A stretch of 64,000 nucleotides of DNA from Nocardia sp. (GCF_025465275.1 NZ_JAODNK010000051.1:1-64000), one strand, 5' to 3'. Counted from the stretch's first letter, positions 1-8,767 are shown. Program-made: numbers and translations. Notes: generated by a model from the sequence alone, not told the origin.

Positions 1-176
1 TCATGCCCGAGCACGCCGACCCCGGCGCCGTCCAACTGCACGTGGCCGCCGCCGCCGCGATCCGTGGCGGCGACGGCGCGGGCGCCGAGGCCGCCATCCG
101 CGAGATAGTTCTCGAATCCGCCACCGCCGTCGCAGATCTCGGTACCACCACTACTCAGCCGGAAGAAGCGCACTGA
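1..176 (+). CDS. C-terminal end of a probable GntR/FadR-type regulator (partial)
   Basis: The window opens inside this gene; about 57 codons are readable in the frame that stops with TGA at 174-176. An in-frame ATG at position 3 is probably internal. The readable part is an alanine-rich amphipathic helix with a His near its start, an 'AIRGGDG' turn and 'AAIREIV', then a polar Thr/Gln/Glu tail. This resembles the last helices of FCD ligand-binding domains of FadR-type regulators, where a metal-binding His is followed by 'AIxxGDxxxAxxxM'. The DNA-binding half lies outside the window, so the family is inferred from a short stretch only. Confidence 0.5.
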   Translation, partial: MPEHADPGAVQLHVAAAAAIRGGDGAGAEAAIREIVLESATAVADLGTTTTQPEEAH

Positions 177-282
177 GCCGCAGCGGGCTCCGACCACTAC
201 GGTGCGGGTGTAGAACACGCTCTGCGATAGATGATCTCGGCGACGTTATGTGAAGTCCGGATTCATAGAGCAGGCTGGTGGT

Positions 283-768
283 ATGACCGAGGTGATCATC
301 CGCAAGGCCCGGGCAGAGGACGAGCCCGCCCTGGCCGACCTGAACTGGGGTACGTGGTCGCCGGCGAGCGAGATCACCCCACGCCCGCCTCGCGGAGCGC
401 AGTTCTTCCACGAGGCGAGTCGACCCGAGGACTATCTTGTCGCCGAACTCGAGGACCGTGTTGTCGCCTATCTTCGCCTGGTTCAACCGATTCCGGTGCC
501 GAGTGCCGCGCATGTACGCCAGATTCAGGGCCTTGCCGTGGACGAATCCGCTCGCAATAACGGAATCGGTCGTGCGATGTTGACAGCGGCGATGGCAGAG
601 GCCCGGCGGCAGGGTGCAACCCGCCTGACCCTCCACGTGCTGGCGACCAACGACGAGGCCCGCCGCCTCTACGAAAAGTCCGGCTTTGCCCTCGAAGGCA
701 CACTTCACGGCGAATTCTTCGTCGACGGACGATATATCGATGACCTCCTCTTGGCCCGGGCCCTCTAG
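283..768 (+). CDS. GNAT family N-acetyltransferase
   Basis: This is a single-domain GNAT enzyme of about 161 residues, expected to transfer an acetyl group from acetyl-CoA to an amine; the substrate cannot be told. The acetyl-CoA loop is visible as 'VDESARNNGIGRAML' (a Q/RxxGxG/A variant), preceded by a beta strand 'IQGLAVDE' and followed by 'LHVLATNDEARRLYEKSGF', the usual motif-B end where Asn and Tyr contact CoA. The ATG at 283 is preferred over an in-frame GTG at 250 because the GNAT fold begins right after it ('TEVIIRKARAEDE'). The gene stands alone between a regulator 3' end and a convergent small secreted protein. Confidence 0.88.
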   Translation: MTEVIIRKARAEDEPALADLNWGTWSPASEITPRPPRGAQFFHEASRPEDYLVAELEDRVVAYLRLVQPIPVPSAAHVRQIQGLAVDESARNNGIGRAMLTAAMAEARRQGATRLTLHVLATNDEARRLYEKSGFALEGTLHGEFFVDGRYIDDLLLARAL

Positions 769-775
769 CGATGTG

Positions 776-1126
776 CTAACCCGGGATCTGTGCGCCGAGA
801 GCTGCGCCGGCGCCGGCGCCGAGGGTGGCGCCGAGGGCGCCGCCCGCAACACCGCCGATACCGATGCCGATGATCGTGGTGGCGGGGCAGACGGGTACCA
901 CGACGACGCACCCGATGGCGCCGCCCACGACTGCGCCCACACCGACGCCGATGACCGTCCCGACCACCGTGCCGACCTGCTCGCCGACGAGTGATTGCGT
1001 CATTCCAGCGGCGACCGGCTGCACGGCAACGGGTTCGACTGCTGGAGTTTCGGCCTGCGCCATGCCTGCGCCGGCCCCGAGGAGTGAGGTGGTGATGGCC
1101 GCTGCCGCTGCGATCTTGCGAATCAT
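776..1126 (-). CDS. Small secreted glycine-zipper protein
   Basis: The product is 116 residues with an N-terminal signal peptide (MIRKI, an alanine-rich hydrophobic core, then 'AQAE'). The mature part is mostly Gly/Val/Ala/Ile in GxxxG-type spacing ('VGTVVGTVIGVGVGAVVGG', 'GIGGVAGGALGATLG'), the pattern of glycine-zipper membrane or oligomer-forming segments, with two cysteines flanking 'VVVVPV' that could form a disulfide. A strong Shine-Dalgarno (CCAGGAGGA) precedes the ATG at 1126. It lies 73 bp downstream of the Crp/Fnr gene on the same strand and may be read through from it. No enzyme signature is visible; an envelope-associated or pore-like role is only a guess. Confidence 0.75.
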   Translation of the reverse strand: MIRKIAAAAAITTSLLGAGAGMAQAETPAVEPVAVQPVAAGMTQSLVGEQVGTVVGTVIGVGVGAVVGGAIGCVVVVPVCPATTIIGIGIGGVAGGALGATLGAGAGAALGAQIPG

Positions 1127-1199
1127 GGTGTCCTCCTGGGAGTTTCCTGGAACATCACGATTGTGGTCCGAAAATGGGCTGCGGATAGGGGGATTCGGA

Positions 1200-1868
1200 T
1201 TAGTGCTGGGAGTTGGCCGCGGCCAGCAGCCCGGCGCGATCGGTGACGATGATCCGCCCGCGCCGCAGCGCGACGATGCCGCGCTGTTCCAGATCGCGTA
1301 GCACCCGGTTGGCGGTGACCCGGGTGGTGCCGGCCATCGACGCCAGATCGTCCTGGGTAAGCCGGATTTCGGCGATCGGCGCGGGTCCGCCGTAGATGCG
1401 AGCGAGGTTGGCCAGTCGGCGCACCACTCGCGCCTCGACCGGAAGATAGAGCGCCTCCAGCACATTCGCCGACAGTCGCCGCACCTGTTCGACCAGGGTG
1501 GCGGTGAGCATGCGGTCGATGCCGGGATTGGCGGCGCGCAGCACCTCGAGCTGAGCCCGGCTCAGGGTGAGTGTCTCGGCATTCTCCGCCGCCTCCACGG
1601 TCGCGGTTCGTTTGGCATCGGGGCTGAGTACCGCCAGTTCGCCGAACGAATCGCCGGGGCCGATCATGGTCAGGGTGGCGGTGTAGCCGAGCGGGGTCGC
1701 GACCCGGATCAGTAGCAGCCCGGATTGGATCAGATGCAGGCAGTCGCCGGGATCACCCTCGTGGCACAGGATTTCACGGCGTTTGAAGCGGCGGGGGATG
1801 CAGGAGGCGAGGACCTCGCGGCGTTCGGCGGGATCGAGACTGCGCAGCAGTGTGAAGTCGGTGGTCAA
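1200..1868 (-). CDS. Crp/Fnr family transcriptional regulator
   Basis: The 222-residue protein has an N-terminal cyclic-nucleotide-binding beta-roll (about 10-125, with 'EGDPGDCLHLIQSG' and the phosphate-binding-cassette region 'GDSFGELAVLSPDAKRTATVEA') and a C-terminal winged helix (about 145-215, 'LTQDDLASMAGTTRVTANRVLRDLEQRGIVAL'). The conserved Gly-Glu-Leu and Arg of the cassette are present, consistent with cAMP binding. Its start overlaps the 3' end of the upstream cyclase gene by 4 bp, so the two are translationally coupled and the cyclase product is the obvious ligand candidate. There is no Fnr-type cysteine cluster. The ligand assignment is inference from family and context. Confidence 0.92.
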   Translation of the reverse strand: MTTDFTLLRSLDPAERREVLASCIPRRFKRREILCHEGDPGDCLHLIQSGLLLIRVATPLGYTATLTMIGPGDSFGELAVLSPDAKRTATVEAAENAETLTLSRAQLEVLRAANPGIDRMLTATLVEQVRRLSANVLEALYLPVEARVVRRLANLARIYGGPAPIAEIRLTQDDLASMAGTTRVTANRVLRDLEQRGIVALRRGRIIVTDRAGLLAAANSQH

Positions 1869-3502
1869 TGCAGGCCCCGCAGGACGAAGCAGGTTACCGG
1901 CTCACGCCGGCCCTTCACCGAGATCGCGTGCAACGGCTGCACGAGCGCCCGGGAACCGAGCTGGGTCCGAGTGAGCGGCCCGATCACCACGTCACCGGGC
2001 TGGGCCACGCCCTGCAGCCGCGCCGCGGTATTGGTGGTGTCGCCGATCGCGGTGTAGTTGCGCATCTGTGCCGCACCGATATTGCCGACCAGAGCCGGTC
2101 CGGTATTGACCCCGACTCGGAACCGCGGCCAATCCGGCCGGCCCGCCGCGATCTGCGCGACAGCTTGCTGGAGTACCAGCCCGGCCCGGGCGGCGCGCAG
2201 CGCGTGATCGGGTTGCGCGATGGGCACATTGAACACCGCCATCACCGCATCGCCGACGAACTGCACCACCACACCACCCTCGCCCAGGATGACCGGCACG
2301 ATGGCCCCGTAGTACGTGTTCAGCATCTGCACTACCAGCGCGGGATCGGTGTGCTCGGCAAAGGGCGTGAACCCGCTCAGATCCGCCATCAGCACGCTGA
2401 CCTCGGAGATCCGGCCGCCCAGATCGGCCTCCGCCGGATTGGCGAGCAATGCGGTGGCGACCTGTGGGGACATGTACGAGCGGAACAGCTCATCCAACTG
2501 CCGATACAGCCGGGCATTCTGCTCCAGCACGGCGAACTGACGTTCGGTGAGCCCGAACCGTTTCGACAATTCGACACCGACCGAGCCGAGTGGCTGATTC
2601 GCCGGCACGCCGCCGACCGCGCGCTGTCGCAATACCTCCGCCATCTCGGTGAGCGCCCGGCTGTAGTCGCGCTCCAGTGCGGCCATGGTCTGGTTCAGCG
2701 TGACGCTGTCGAACAGGCCCAGTGCCGAGCCCTCCCGCCGGAATTGCGCGTGACTGCTCAGTGCGATCAGCGCGAAGGCGGCCACCATCAGCACATGCCA
2801 TTCCCACCAGGACGCCTGCCAGCTGCGCCCGTAGCCGACCGCCAGCAGTGCCTCGATGAGCAGCACGAATGCGGTCAGCACGCTGAGCAAAAGCAATCCG
2901 CGCCGGCGATAGAACTGGCGAGCGTAGGCGATCACCGCACCCAGATAGGACAGCGAACCCGCATAGGCGACGATGACCAGGGGCCGCGATGTCTCAGTGG
3001 CACTGGGCATTCCGTCGAACGGCGGTAATCCGGTGAGCGAGAACGCCGCCCACACCACCAGCGCCACCACCGGCAATGCCGATAGCAACCACACCAGCCG
3101 GTTCAGCCGGGCCGCGGCGACGGGACCGTATTCGATCGCCGAGGCCAGCGCGGCGAATCCACCCAGGGTCAGCCCGACCGGAACCGCGTACACGAATCCG
3201 GCATTGGGCATTTTGATAATGACGCCCGGCGTGGTGATCGCGTGCAGGCCCAGAAATCCCGCCGCGAACTGGAACATCAACGACACCAGGATGAGTCGCA
3301 CATCGCGGCGGGTTCGTGCGGCGCGGAACAGGATGATGCCCAGCGTCATTGCCAGGGTCGCCGCGGCCAGTACCAGCCAGAAGTGCTGCGGATGGTGTTC
3401 GTAGTGGGCGTCGAACTTCGGATGCGACAGCAGCAACCACAGCCCGGCCGCGGGAAGGGTGATCGCCGCGGCCCAGGTGAGCACGCTCACTTTCGACACC
3501 AC
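1865..3502 (-). CDS. Membrane-anchored class III nucleotide cyclase
   Basis: This 545-residue protein has several hydrophobic segments (about 7-25, 40-60, 70-125, 135-155, 175-195, 203-255), then a linker with coiled-coil character and a class III cyclase domain (about 362-540). Metal-binding Asp residues are visible in 'ADLSGFT' (D374) and 'FVGDAVMAVF' (D418), and the transition-state Asn and Arg in 'GDTTNTAARL' (N491, R495). The adenine-specifying Lys normally two residues before the GD loop is Gln414, so substrate specificity could be relaxed. The GTG at 3502 is taken as start. The gene is coupled by a 4-bp overlap to the Crp/Fnr gene, suggesting a local cyclic-nucleotide circuit. It is expected in the cytoplasmic membrane with the catalytic domain inside. 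Confidence 0.9.
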   Translation of the reverse strand: MVSKVSVLTWAAAITLPAAGLWLLLSHPKFDAHYEHHPQHFWLVLAAATLAMTLGIILFRAARTRRDVRLILVSLMFQFAAGFLGLHAITTPGVIIKMPNAGFVYAVPVGLTLGGFAALASAIEYGPVAAARLNRLVWLLSALPVVALVVWAAFSLTGLPPFDGMPSATETSRPLVIVAYAGSLSYLGAVIAYARQFYRRRGLLLLSVLTAFVLLIEALLAVGYGRSWQASWWEWHVLMVAAFALIALSSHAQFRREGSALGLFDSVTLNQTMAALERDYSRALTEMAEVLRQRAVGGVPANQPLGSVGVELSKRFGLTERQFAVLEQNARLYRQLDELFRSYMSPQVATALLANPAEADLGGRISEVSVLMADLSGFTPFAEHTDPALVVQMLNTYYGAIVPVILGEGGVVVQFVGDAVMAVFNVPIAQPDHALRAARAGLVLQQAVAQIAAGRPDWPRFRVGVNTGPALVGNIGAAQMRNYTAIGDTTNTAARLQGVAQPGDVVIGPLTRTQLGSRALVQPLHAISVKGRREPVTCFVLRGLH

Positions 3503-3567
3503 TGAACCCTACTCAGCGGACCTCATCTGTCGAAATGCTCGCGGCGCCACCGCAGGACGGAGTTGGT

Positions 3568-3858
3568 TCAGCGATGCCGGTCGTAGTCGTAGCCGTGGTT
3601 GTCGTGGTCGAACCGCTGCCAGTCGTTGAAGTGGCCGCCATGCCAGTAGTGGGTGTCGCAGTAGTGGTAGTAATGCCAGTCGAAGCCCCTGTCCCACTCG
3701 CACGACGGCTCGAACCAGGTGCGAGCACCGGTCGTTACCGAAGTCTGTACCGGCCCGGCTGTATCGGGCGTAGCCGCACTGGCGATTCCGGCTCCGGCTC
3801 CGCCGATAATGGCGAGTGCGGAGAGCGTGGCGGCGGTCCGGCGGAATGCACTGATCAT
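3568..3858 (-). CDS. Small secreted His/Tyr/Asp-rich protein
   Basis: The product has 96 residues: a signal peptide (MISAFRR, hydrophobic run, cleavage near 'IASAA') and a mature part whose last 45 residues are crowded with His, Asp, Tyr and Trp ('HYYHYCDTHYWHGGHF', 'RFDHDNHGYDYDRHR') plus two cysteines. That composition suggests extracytoplasmic metal binding, but no known fold is recognised. The ATG at 3858 is chosen over an in-frame TTG at 3870 because GGAG sits just in front of it. It lies upstream of the cyclase gene on the same strand, with 65 bp between. Confidence 0.7.
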   Translation of the reverse strand: MISAFRRTAATLSALAIIGGAGAGIASAATPDTAGPVQTSVTTGARTWFEPSCEWDRGFDWHYYHYCDTHYWHGGHFNDWQRFDHDNHGYDYDRHR

Positions 3859-4020
3859 GTTGTTCTCCAAGTGTTTTCGCTTGCCGTTCGGCTGGCGTTC
3901 GGTCTGACACCAATATTGGGCTCATTGGGAGAAGAGTTCTGCCACCGCGACAACACTCACTGTGTATCCGCGCTTACACAACGGGCCGGCCTGCTCCCGA
4001 CCTGTATCGATACATCGATA

Positions 4021-4656
4021 ATGGCCCGTATGGAGACTGCGGAGTTGGTGGCTGAATTGGTTGCTGCGTATCGAGGTGGGCCGGCGCCGCTGGTGCAGAT
4101 GGGTGATCCGGTGTTGCGGCGGGTGGCGGAGGCGGTGGACGGGCAGGTGGGGACGGAATTGCTGGGGGAGTTGGTAGAGATTCTGTTCGCCACGATGCGG
4201 TCGGCTCCAGGAGTGGGTGTCGCAGCGCCGCAGATCGGTATTCCGCTACGGGTGGCGGTGCTCGGGGATCCGGCGGGTGTGGCGGAGGAGGTGGCGGTGG
4301 CGCGTGGGCGGCGGCCCCTGCCGGAGTTCACCATTATCAATCCCGCGTATACCGCCGAGGGCGCCGAGGTCGGATTCTACGAAGGGTGCCTGAGCATGCC
4401 CGGATACCAAGCGGTGGTGAGTCGACCCGAATCTGTTTGTGCGACATATGAGGATCTGGACGGCACCCGCCACATGCAGCAGCTGACCGGTTGGCCCGCC
4501 CGCATCTTCCAGCACGAGACCGACCATCTCGCGGGCATCGTGTACATCGACAAGGCCCGGACCCGATCGGTGAGCACCAACGAGAACCTGCAGCAGCGGT
4601 GGGCGCAGCCCACACCCGCGGAAGCCGCACAGGCGCTGGGGTTTCCGCTGCCCTGA
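4021..4656 (+). CDS. def: Peptide deformylase
   Basis: This 211-residue metallo-enzyme removes the formyl group from the N-terminal Met of new proteins. All three catalytic motifs are present in order: 'GVGVAAPQ' (motif 1, GxGxAAxQ), 'EGCLSM' (motif 2, metal-ligand Cys) and 'HETDH' (motif 3, two metal-ligand His and the catalytic Glu). An N-terminal extension of about 20 residues precedes 'MGDPVLRRVA'. The ATG at 4021 is preferred; another in-frame ATG lies at 4030. It is a single-gene unit. Actinobacteria often carry more than one deformylase, so this may be an accessory copy; nothing else in the window links it to translation genes such as fmt. Confidence 0.95.
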   Translation: MARMETAELVAELVAAYRGGPAPLVQMGDPVLRRVAEAVDGQVGTELLGELVEILFATMRSAPGVGVAAPQIGIPLRVAVLGDPAGVAEEVAVARGRRPLPEFTIINPAYTAEGAEVGFYEGCLSMPGYQAVVSRPESVCATYEDLDGTRHMQQLTGWPARIFQHETDHLAGIVYIDKARTRSVSTNENLQQRWAQPTPAEAAQALGFPLP

Positions 4657-4698
4657 CCAGGTTGATATCCGGCGGCCCCGCCGCGTCGGTCACCATCG

Positions 4699-5685
4699 TC
4701 AGTGCGGGGCCGGGTTTCGAATTGTGCTGTGCCGGTGCAGGAAATCGACGGCGGCGTCGAAGAACGTGGTGGCCTGGGGGAGGTTGAAGCGATACTGGTA
4801 TTCGTGGTCCAGGCCCATGTTCTCGTAGAAGACGGGGGTGGTCGGAACGGACCGCCGGTCGAGGGCGGACACCAATTCGTGGGACTGGCTTGCGAAGTGG
4901 TCGCGATCGCCGACTGTGATGAGCGTGGGCGGATAGTCGGCTGTTATGTGCCGCACTGTGGAGAGTTGGTCCAATTGGCGGAATTCCAGCCAATTCCGTT
5001 GTCCGACATACGCTGCCATGAACGTGTTCAGTGCGAAGAAACCGGATGTCGCCACGGTGGTCATATCGTAAGGGCCGCAACACAGAATGACGCCGCGGAG
5101 AGCTCGAGGGCCGACCGCGGCAGTCAGGTTCATGATGTCGGCGAGGCCGGGATTCGTCTCGACGGCGGCGGTCTGACTGGCAAGTTGAGCTCCGGCGGAA
5201 TCGCCCCCGACGAAGATCCGGCTCGGGTCGCCGCCGAATTCGGCCGCATGCGCACGCAGGTGATGCAGCGCGGCATTGGCCTGGCGCACCGGCACCGGGT
5301 AGTGCAGGCCTGGGGCGAGTGAATACTCCAGGCTCGCGACCACAAACCCCTGGGCGGCCAGCATGGTCGCGTATGGGCCGACCGCGCCACTGCTCCCGGC
5401 GATGAATCCGCCGCCGTGAATCCACAGCACAATGGGCTGCCGGTCACCGGCCGAGCCCTTCGGACGATGGATGTCGACCGAGGCGGCCGGTGCATCCGTG
5501 ACCGGAAAGCTTTGCCCCTCGAGCACATGGACTTTCGCGGCGTATTCGGCCAGGTTGCCGGGCGGCGTGAACGGATCGATCTCGAATGCGCGCTTGACCA
5601 CTGCCACCCGGGTGGAGAACGGCAACAGGCCGAGCACCAACTCGGCCGCCCGTAGCGCGGCGGCGGTGACGTTCGGGCGAGTCAT
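4699..5685 (-). CDS. Alpha/beta hydrolase, HSL-type carboxylesterase
   Basis: The 328-residue esterase/lipase carries the hormone-sensitive-lipase motifs: the oxyanion-hole 'HGGGF' after 'IVLWI', the nucleophile elbow 'GGDSAGA', an acid in 'GDRDHF' and a late His in 'GLDHEYQ'. It is expected to hydrolyse short acyl esters in the cytoplasm; no signal peptide is seen. The ATG at 5685 overlaps the stop of the upstream hydrolase gene (ATGA), so it is the last gene of a coupled minus-strand operon with a second HSL-type hydrolase and the SGNH-GH130 fusion. The substrate is unknown; the operon suggests acylated glycosides, which is inference. Confidence 0.9.
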   Translation of the reverse strand: MTRPNVTAAALRAAELVLGLLPFSTRVAVVKRAFEIDPFTPPGNLAEYAAKVHVLEGQSFPVTDAPAASVDIHRPKGSAGDRQPIVLWIHGGGFIAGSSGAVGPYATMLAAQGFVVASLEYSLAPGLHYPVPVRQANAALHHLRAHAAEFGGDPSRIFVGGDSAGAQLASQTAAVETNPGLADIMNLTAAVGPRALRGVILCCGPYDMTTVATSGFFALNTFMAAYVGQRNWLEFRQLDQLSTVRHITADYPPTLITVGDRDHFASQSHELVSALDRRSVPTTPVFYENMGLDHEYQYRFNLPQATTFFDAAVDFLHRHSTIRNPAPH

Positions 5686-6827
5686 GACCGGCTCCGGTGG
5701 CGCGAAGCGGTCAGATATCGGTGAGTGATCGTCGTCAAGGCATGGAAGCCGAGCGATCCGGCGGCCAAGCCGTCGTAGAAGTGGTTGGCGAACGGCACTC
5801 TCACGAGGGTGACGTCGATACCGGCCTGCTCGGCGGAGGTCACGAAGTCGTACACCGATTCGGGTGGCACCAGACTGTCCCGGGTGCCCTGCAGGATGAG
5901 TGTCGGCGGCGCCTGCGGTGTGAGATAGGACGAGCAGTCGACGACGGCGTAGCGCTCCGGAAACCGCGCCGGTAGCCCGCCGATGTACTGCTCGATGTCC
6001 TTGTCGATATGCAGAATATGATTGACCAGAGCCGCCTGCGGGCTGACCACCGGATAGTTCGCGACAACCGCGAGTGGTATCGGAAGGTGGTCTACCGCAA
6101 AATCTTTCCCGGAGGCGAGCCGGTACGCAAGGATCAGCGCGAGGTTCCCACCGGCCGATTCCCCCATGACGATCGTTCGCTCGCTGTCTCCGCCCAGCGC
6201 CCCGGCATGTTCGGCGGCCCACGCGTACGCACGAGCCACATCGGCGGACGCCGTGTCCCAGGTCGGCCGATCCGGCTGGGCCAGACGGTATTCCGGGCGG
6301 ATCACCAGCCAGCCGTGATCGGCGAACCACCGCATGGTGGCCGGCAGGCGCGTATCGCCGGTGAACCCGCCGCCGTGGATGTAGAACAGCACCGGCACGC
6401 CATCACCGGAGGGACGATAGATTTCGACGTTCAGATCCTGCCCATCGACGGTCGCGTACGTCTCGGTGTCATCCGCCGCGCCGGTCATGGGACGGATTGC
6501 GAAGGACCGCAATGGATTCACCGATCCACCGGCGGTACGCACGGTCCGCAGCAGCGCCGCCGTCACCACCGCCGAACCCACCGCGCCCACGCCGCCGAGT
6601 ACCAGCAGCACCGCACCGATGGCTGGATGCCGCGTATGCGACCACCACCCGATACCTGCGGCGCATACTCCGACAAGCACGAAATGCGGTGCGAACGTAG
6701 GCATTACGAGGACCGCCACCGCGCCGGGGAACCCCGACCGGCTGACGAAGGCCCCCAGGCAGAGCAGCGCAACGACCGCCGCAACGGCCAGCGTGAGTCC
6801 GAGGACGATGCCGACCAGCACGCTCAT
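5682..6827 (-). CDS. Membrane-anchored alpha/beta hydrolase (HSL-type)
   Basis: The 381-residue protein begins with about three transmembrane segments (5-28, 35-60, 70-93) followed by a hydrolase domain with 'IHGGGF' (oxyanion hole), 'MGESAGGN' (nucleophile Ser), an acid in 'QGTRDSLVP' and a terminal His in 'FANHFYDG'. This is the BD-FAE/HSL esterase pattern with an added membrane anchor, so the enzyme probably works at the membrane surface. It overlaps the genes on both sides by 4 bp, so all three hydrolase genes are translationally coupled. Side of the membrane and substrate cannot be read from the sequence. Confidence 0.88.
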   Translation of the reverse strand: MSVLVGIVLGLTLAVAAVVALLCLGAFVSRSGFPGAVAVLVMPTFAPHFVLVGVCAAGIGWWSHTRHPAIGAVLLVLGGVGAVGSAVVTAALLRTVRTAGGSVNPLRSFAIRPMTGAADDTETYATVDGQDLNVEIYRPSGDGVPVLFYIHGGGFTGDTRLPATMRWFADHGWLVIRPEYRLAQPDRPTWDTASADVARAYAWAAEHAGALGGDSERTIVMGESAGGNLALILAYRLASGKDFAVDHLPIPLAVVANYPVVSPQAALVNHILHIDKDIEQYIGGLPARFPERYAVVDCSSYLTPQAPPTLILQGTRDSLVPPESVYDFVTSAEQAGIDVTLVRVPFANHFYDGLAAGSLGFHALTTITHRYLTASRHRSRS

Positions 6828-8671
6828 GACCGGAAGCTGTCGACCGCCGGATCATAGATAGCTACGGCCAGCGTGGTATCGCTCTGCCCGTAGTAGGCGA
6901 ACCACCTGCCCCGGAAGTGAACCAGCCCTTCGACGAAGGTGACATTGGCGACCATTCCATGGGTGTCCTCGAACGATTCCGGGCGCAGCCACGGCTGGGT
7001 GGTCTTGGCGATCACCCGGGTCGGATCGCTGGGCGCGATGGCGATCTGCCCGCAGCGGTAGTCGACATCCTGCGGAGAGGTCGCGGCGGCCGAGTTGGTG
7101 AGGAACACCATGAGCCCGTCGGCAGTGGTGACCGGCGGTGCGCCGATCTCCACCAGGGTTCCATCCCAATTGCCCGGCGTCGGAGTGTGAATCGGCTCGT
7201 CCTGCGGGCACGGCGTCCACTGCAGCAGGTCCTCGGAGGTGGCGTAGTAGATGCAGCCCTCGCCGAAATACATGTAGTACTTGCCGTCGATCGGTTCGGC
7301 GTGGATGACACCGGCCTTGTTCCAAGGGATTTCGGGCCCGTAAGGCAGCGTGCCCCAGGTGTTGAAGTCGGGGAACAGTGGACCGTGCTTTGTCCAGGTA
7401 CGCAGATCGGTCGAGGTCGCCAGGCACAGTAGCGAGCTCGGCCCGGTCGGACCGCCGGTGTAATCGCCGCTGTGGCCCGTGTAGGTGAGGTAGTAGGTGT
7501 CGCCGATCCGGGTGATGCGCGGATCCTCACAGCCCTGGCGCTCGTAGTCGAATTCCGGTGAGAGCAGCGGCTCACTTTCGCGCTCGAAATGAATTCCGTC
7601 GTCGCTGAAGGCGATTCCGATGTGCGACACCTTGTCCGCCGCGTGCCCGCGGTAGAGCAGCGCTACCCGGTCGTCGATCACAATGGCTGCCGGGTTGTAG
7701 AGGTTGCCCGACTGCCAGCCGTCGCCTGTCGGTTCCAGGATCGGATTGCCGGTGTAGGGCGTGAACGGGCCGAGCGGGAAACTCGCCGGTGGATTGGCGC
7801 GCGGTCGGGACACCCGCGCATCGATGGTGCCCAGTGCCGCGACGATGGCCCGCAACAGCTGCTGCTGTCCCGCCTCGGACGGATGCACGCCGTCCTCCGA
7901 CCAGTAACCCGGGCCGACCTCCAGACCGGAGAAGACATCCAGCGCGCCCGGAACCGCGGCCAGCACGGCCCGGCGGCTCGCCACCAGATCCTCCGGGTAC
8001 CAGAAGTTGCCCTCGGCCCGGTTGGCCTCGACAGCTGCGGGATCGACGACCGGGAAGGACGGGATCACGATCACCTTCGCGCGTGACTGCTCGGCCGCCA
8101 TGCGTTCCAGCTCGGCCAGATTGCGTGCGGTTTCGCCCGCGGAGGTCATCCGTACGGCGGCCGTAGTCCCTTCCCGCCGTGCGTCATTCGCGCCCAGCAT
8201 GATGATCACCCAGTCCGGGTCGAGCGCGAGCGTGGCCTTGAAGGCGGGAATGGTCTCGGTACTGGTGCGCCCGCTCACCGCGCGGTTGACCAGACGCACA
8301 CCACGTTCGGCCAGGATGGTCCCGAGCAGGTTCGCCCAGCTGTACGCGGCAGCGGTCAGCGAGTCGCCGGCGACGACCACGGTCTGACCTGCGGCGAAGG
8401 GCAGCCGGTCGAGGGCGGCGGCGAATTCGGGCTCGGCTGTCATCTTCGCCGCGGTGGTCCGCAACCCGTCGCGCAGTACGGTGCGAATAGTTTCGAGCTG
8501 CTCCTCGGACAGGCCGAGGGTCTGTGCGATGAGGCCGGACTCGGCGTCCGGGCCGACGCCGAAGCCTTCGAACAACAGACCGGGGGTGAGACCCGCGGCG
8601 GCCACGAGTTCGACGACACGGGATGGGATGCCCTGCAGCGGGCCGGTCTGAATTGCCACCGAATTGGTCAT
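6824..8671 (-). CDS. SGNH esterase - GH130 glycoside hydrolase/phosphorylase fusion
   Basis: This 615-residue protein joins two catalytic domains. Residues about 95-285 are an SGNH/GDSL esterase: 'AGDSLTA' (nucleophile S104), a Gly block near 'RAVSGRTS', 'LGANDARR' (N162) and 'DGVHPSEAG' (D260, H263). Residues about 303-615 are a five-bladed-propeller GH130 domain with 'NLYNPAAIVIDD', the hallmark 'GCEDPRI' (D383 in the catalytic position) and repeated Trp/Tyr strands. GH130 enzymes phosphorolyse or hydrolyse beta-mannosides; SGNH esterases remove acyl groups. A fused deacylase/mannoside enzyme fits the surrounding glycosidase and esterase genes. No signal peptide is seen, so it is probably cytosolic. 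About 90 N-terminal residues are an unassigned helical region. Confidence 0.88.
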   Translation of the reverse strand: MTNSVAIQTGPLQGIPSRVVELVAAAGLTPGLLFEGFGVGPDAESGLIAQTLGLSEEQLETIRTVLRDGLRTTAAKMTAEPEFAAALDRLPFAAGQTVVVAGDSLTAAAYSWANLLGTILAERGVRLVNRAVSGRTSTETIPAFKATLALDPDWVIIMLGANDARREGTTAAVRMTSAGETARNLAELERMAAEQSRAKVIVIPSFPVVDPAAVEANRAEGNFWYPEDLVASRRAVLAAVPGALDVFSGLEVGPGYWSEDGVHPSEAGQQQLLRAIVAALGTIDARVSRPRANPPASFPLGPFTPYTGNPILEPTGDGWQSGNLYNPAAIVIDDRVALLYRGHAADKVSHIGIAFSDDGIHFERESEPLLSPEFDYERQGCEDPRITRIGDTYYLTYTGHSGDYTGGPTGPSSLLCLATSTDLRTWTKHGPLFPDFNTWGTLPYGPEIPWNKAGVIHAEPIDGKYYMYFGEGCIYYATSEDLLQWTPCPQDEPIHTPTPGNWDGTLVEIGAPPVTTADGLMVFLTNSAAATSPQDVDYRCGQIAIAPSDPTRVIAKTTQPWLRPESFEDTHGMVANVTFVEGLVHFRGRWFAYYGQSDTTLAVAIYDPAVDSFRS

Positions 8672-8767
8672 AGCGTTCCCTCACTCGAAAGTCGGGACGG
8701 GCTGTAGAACCCGTCGGTCCGGAGGTGACGGTTCTGGGCAAGACCTGGTCTGAGTCAAAGCGTACGC

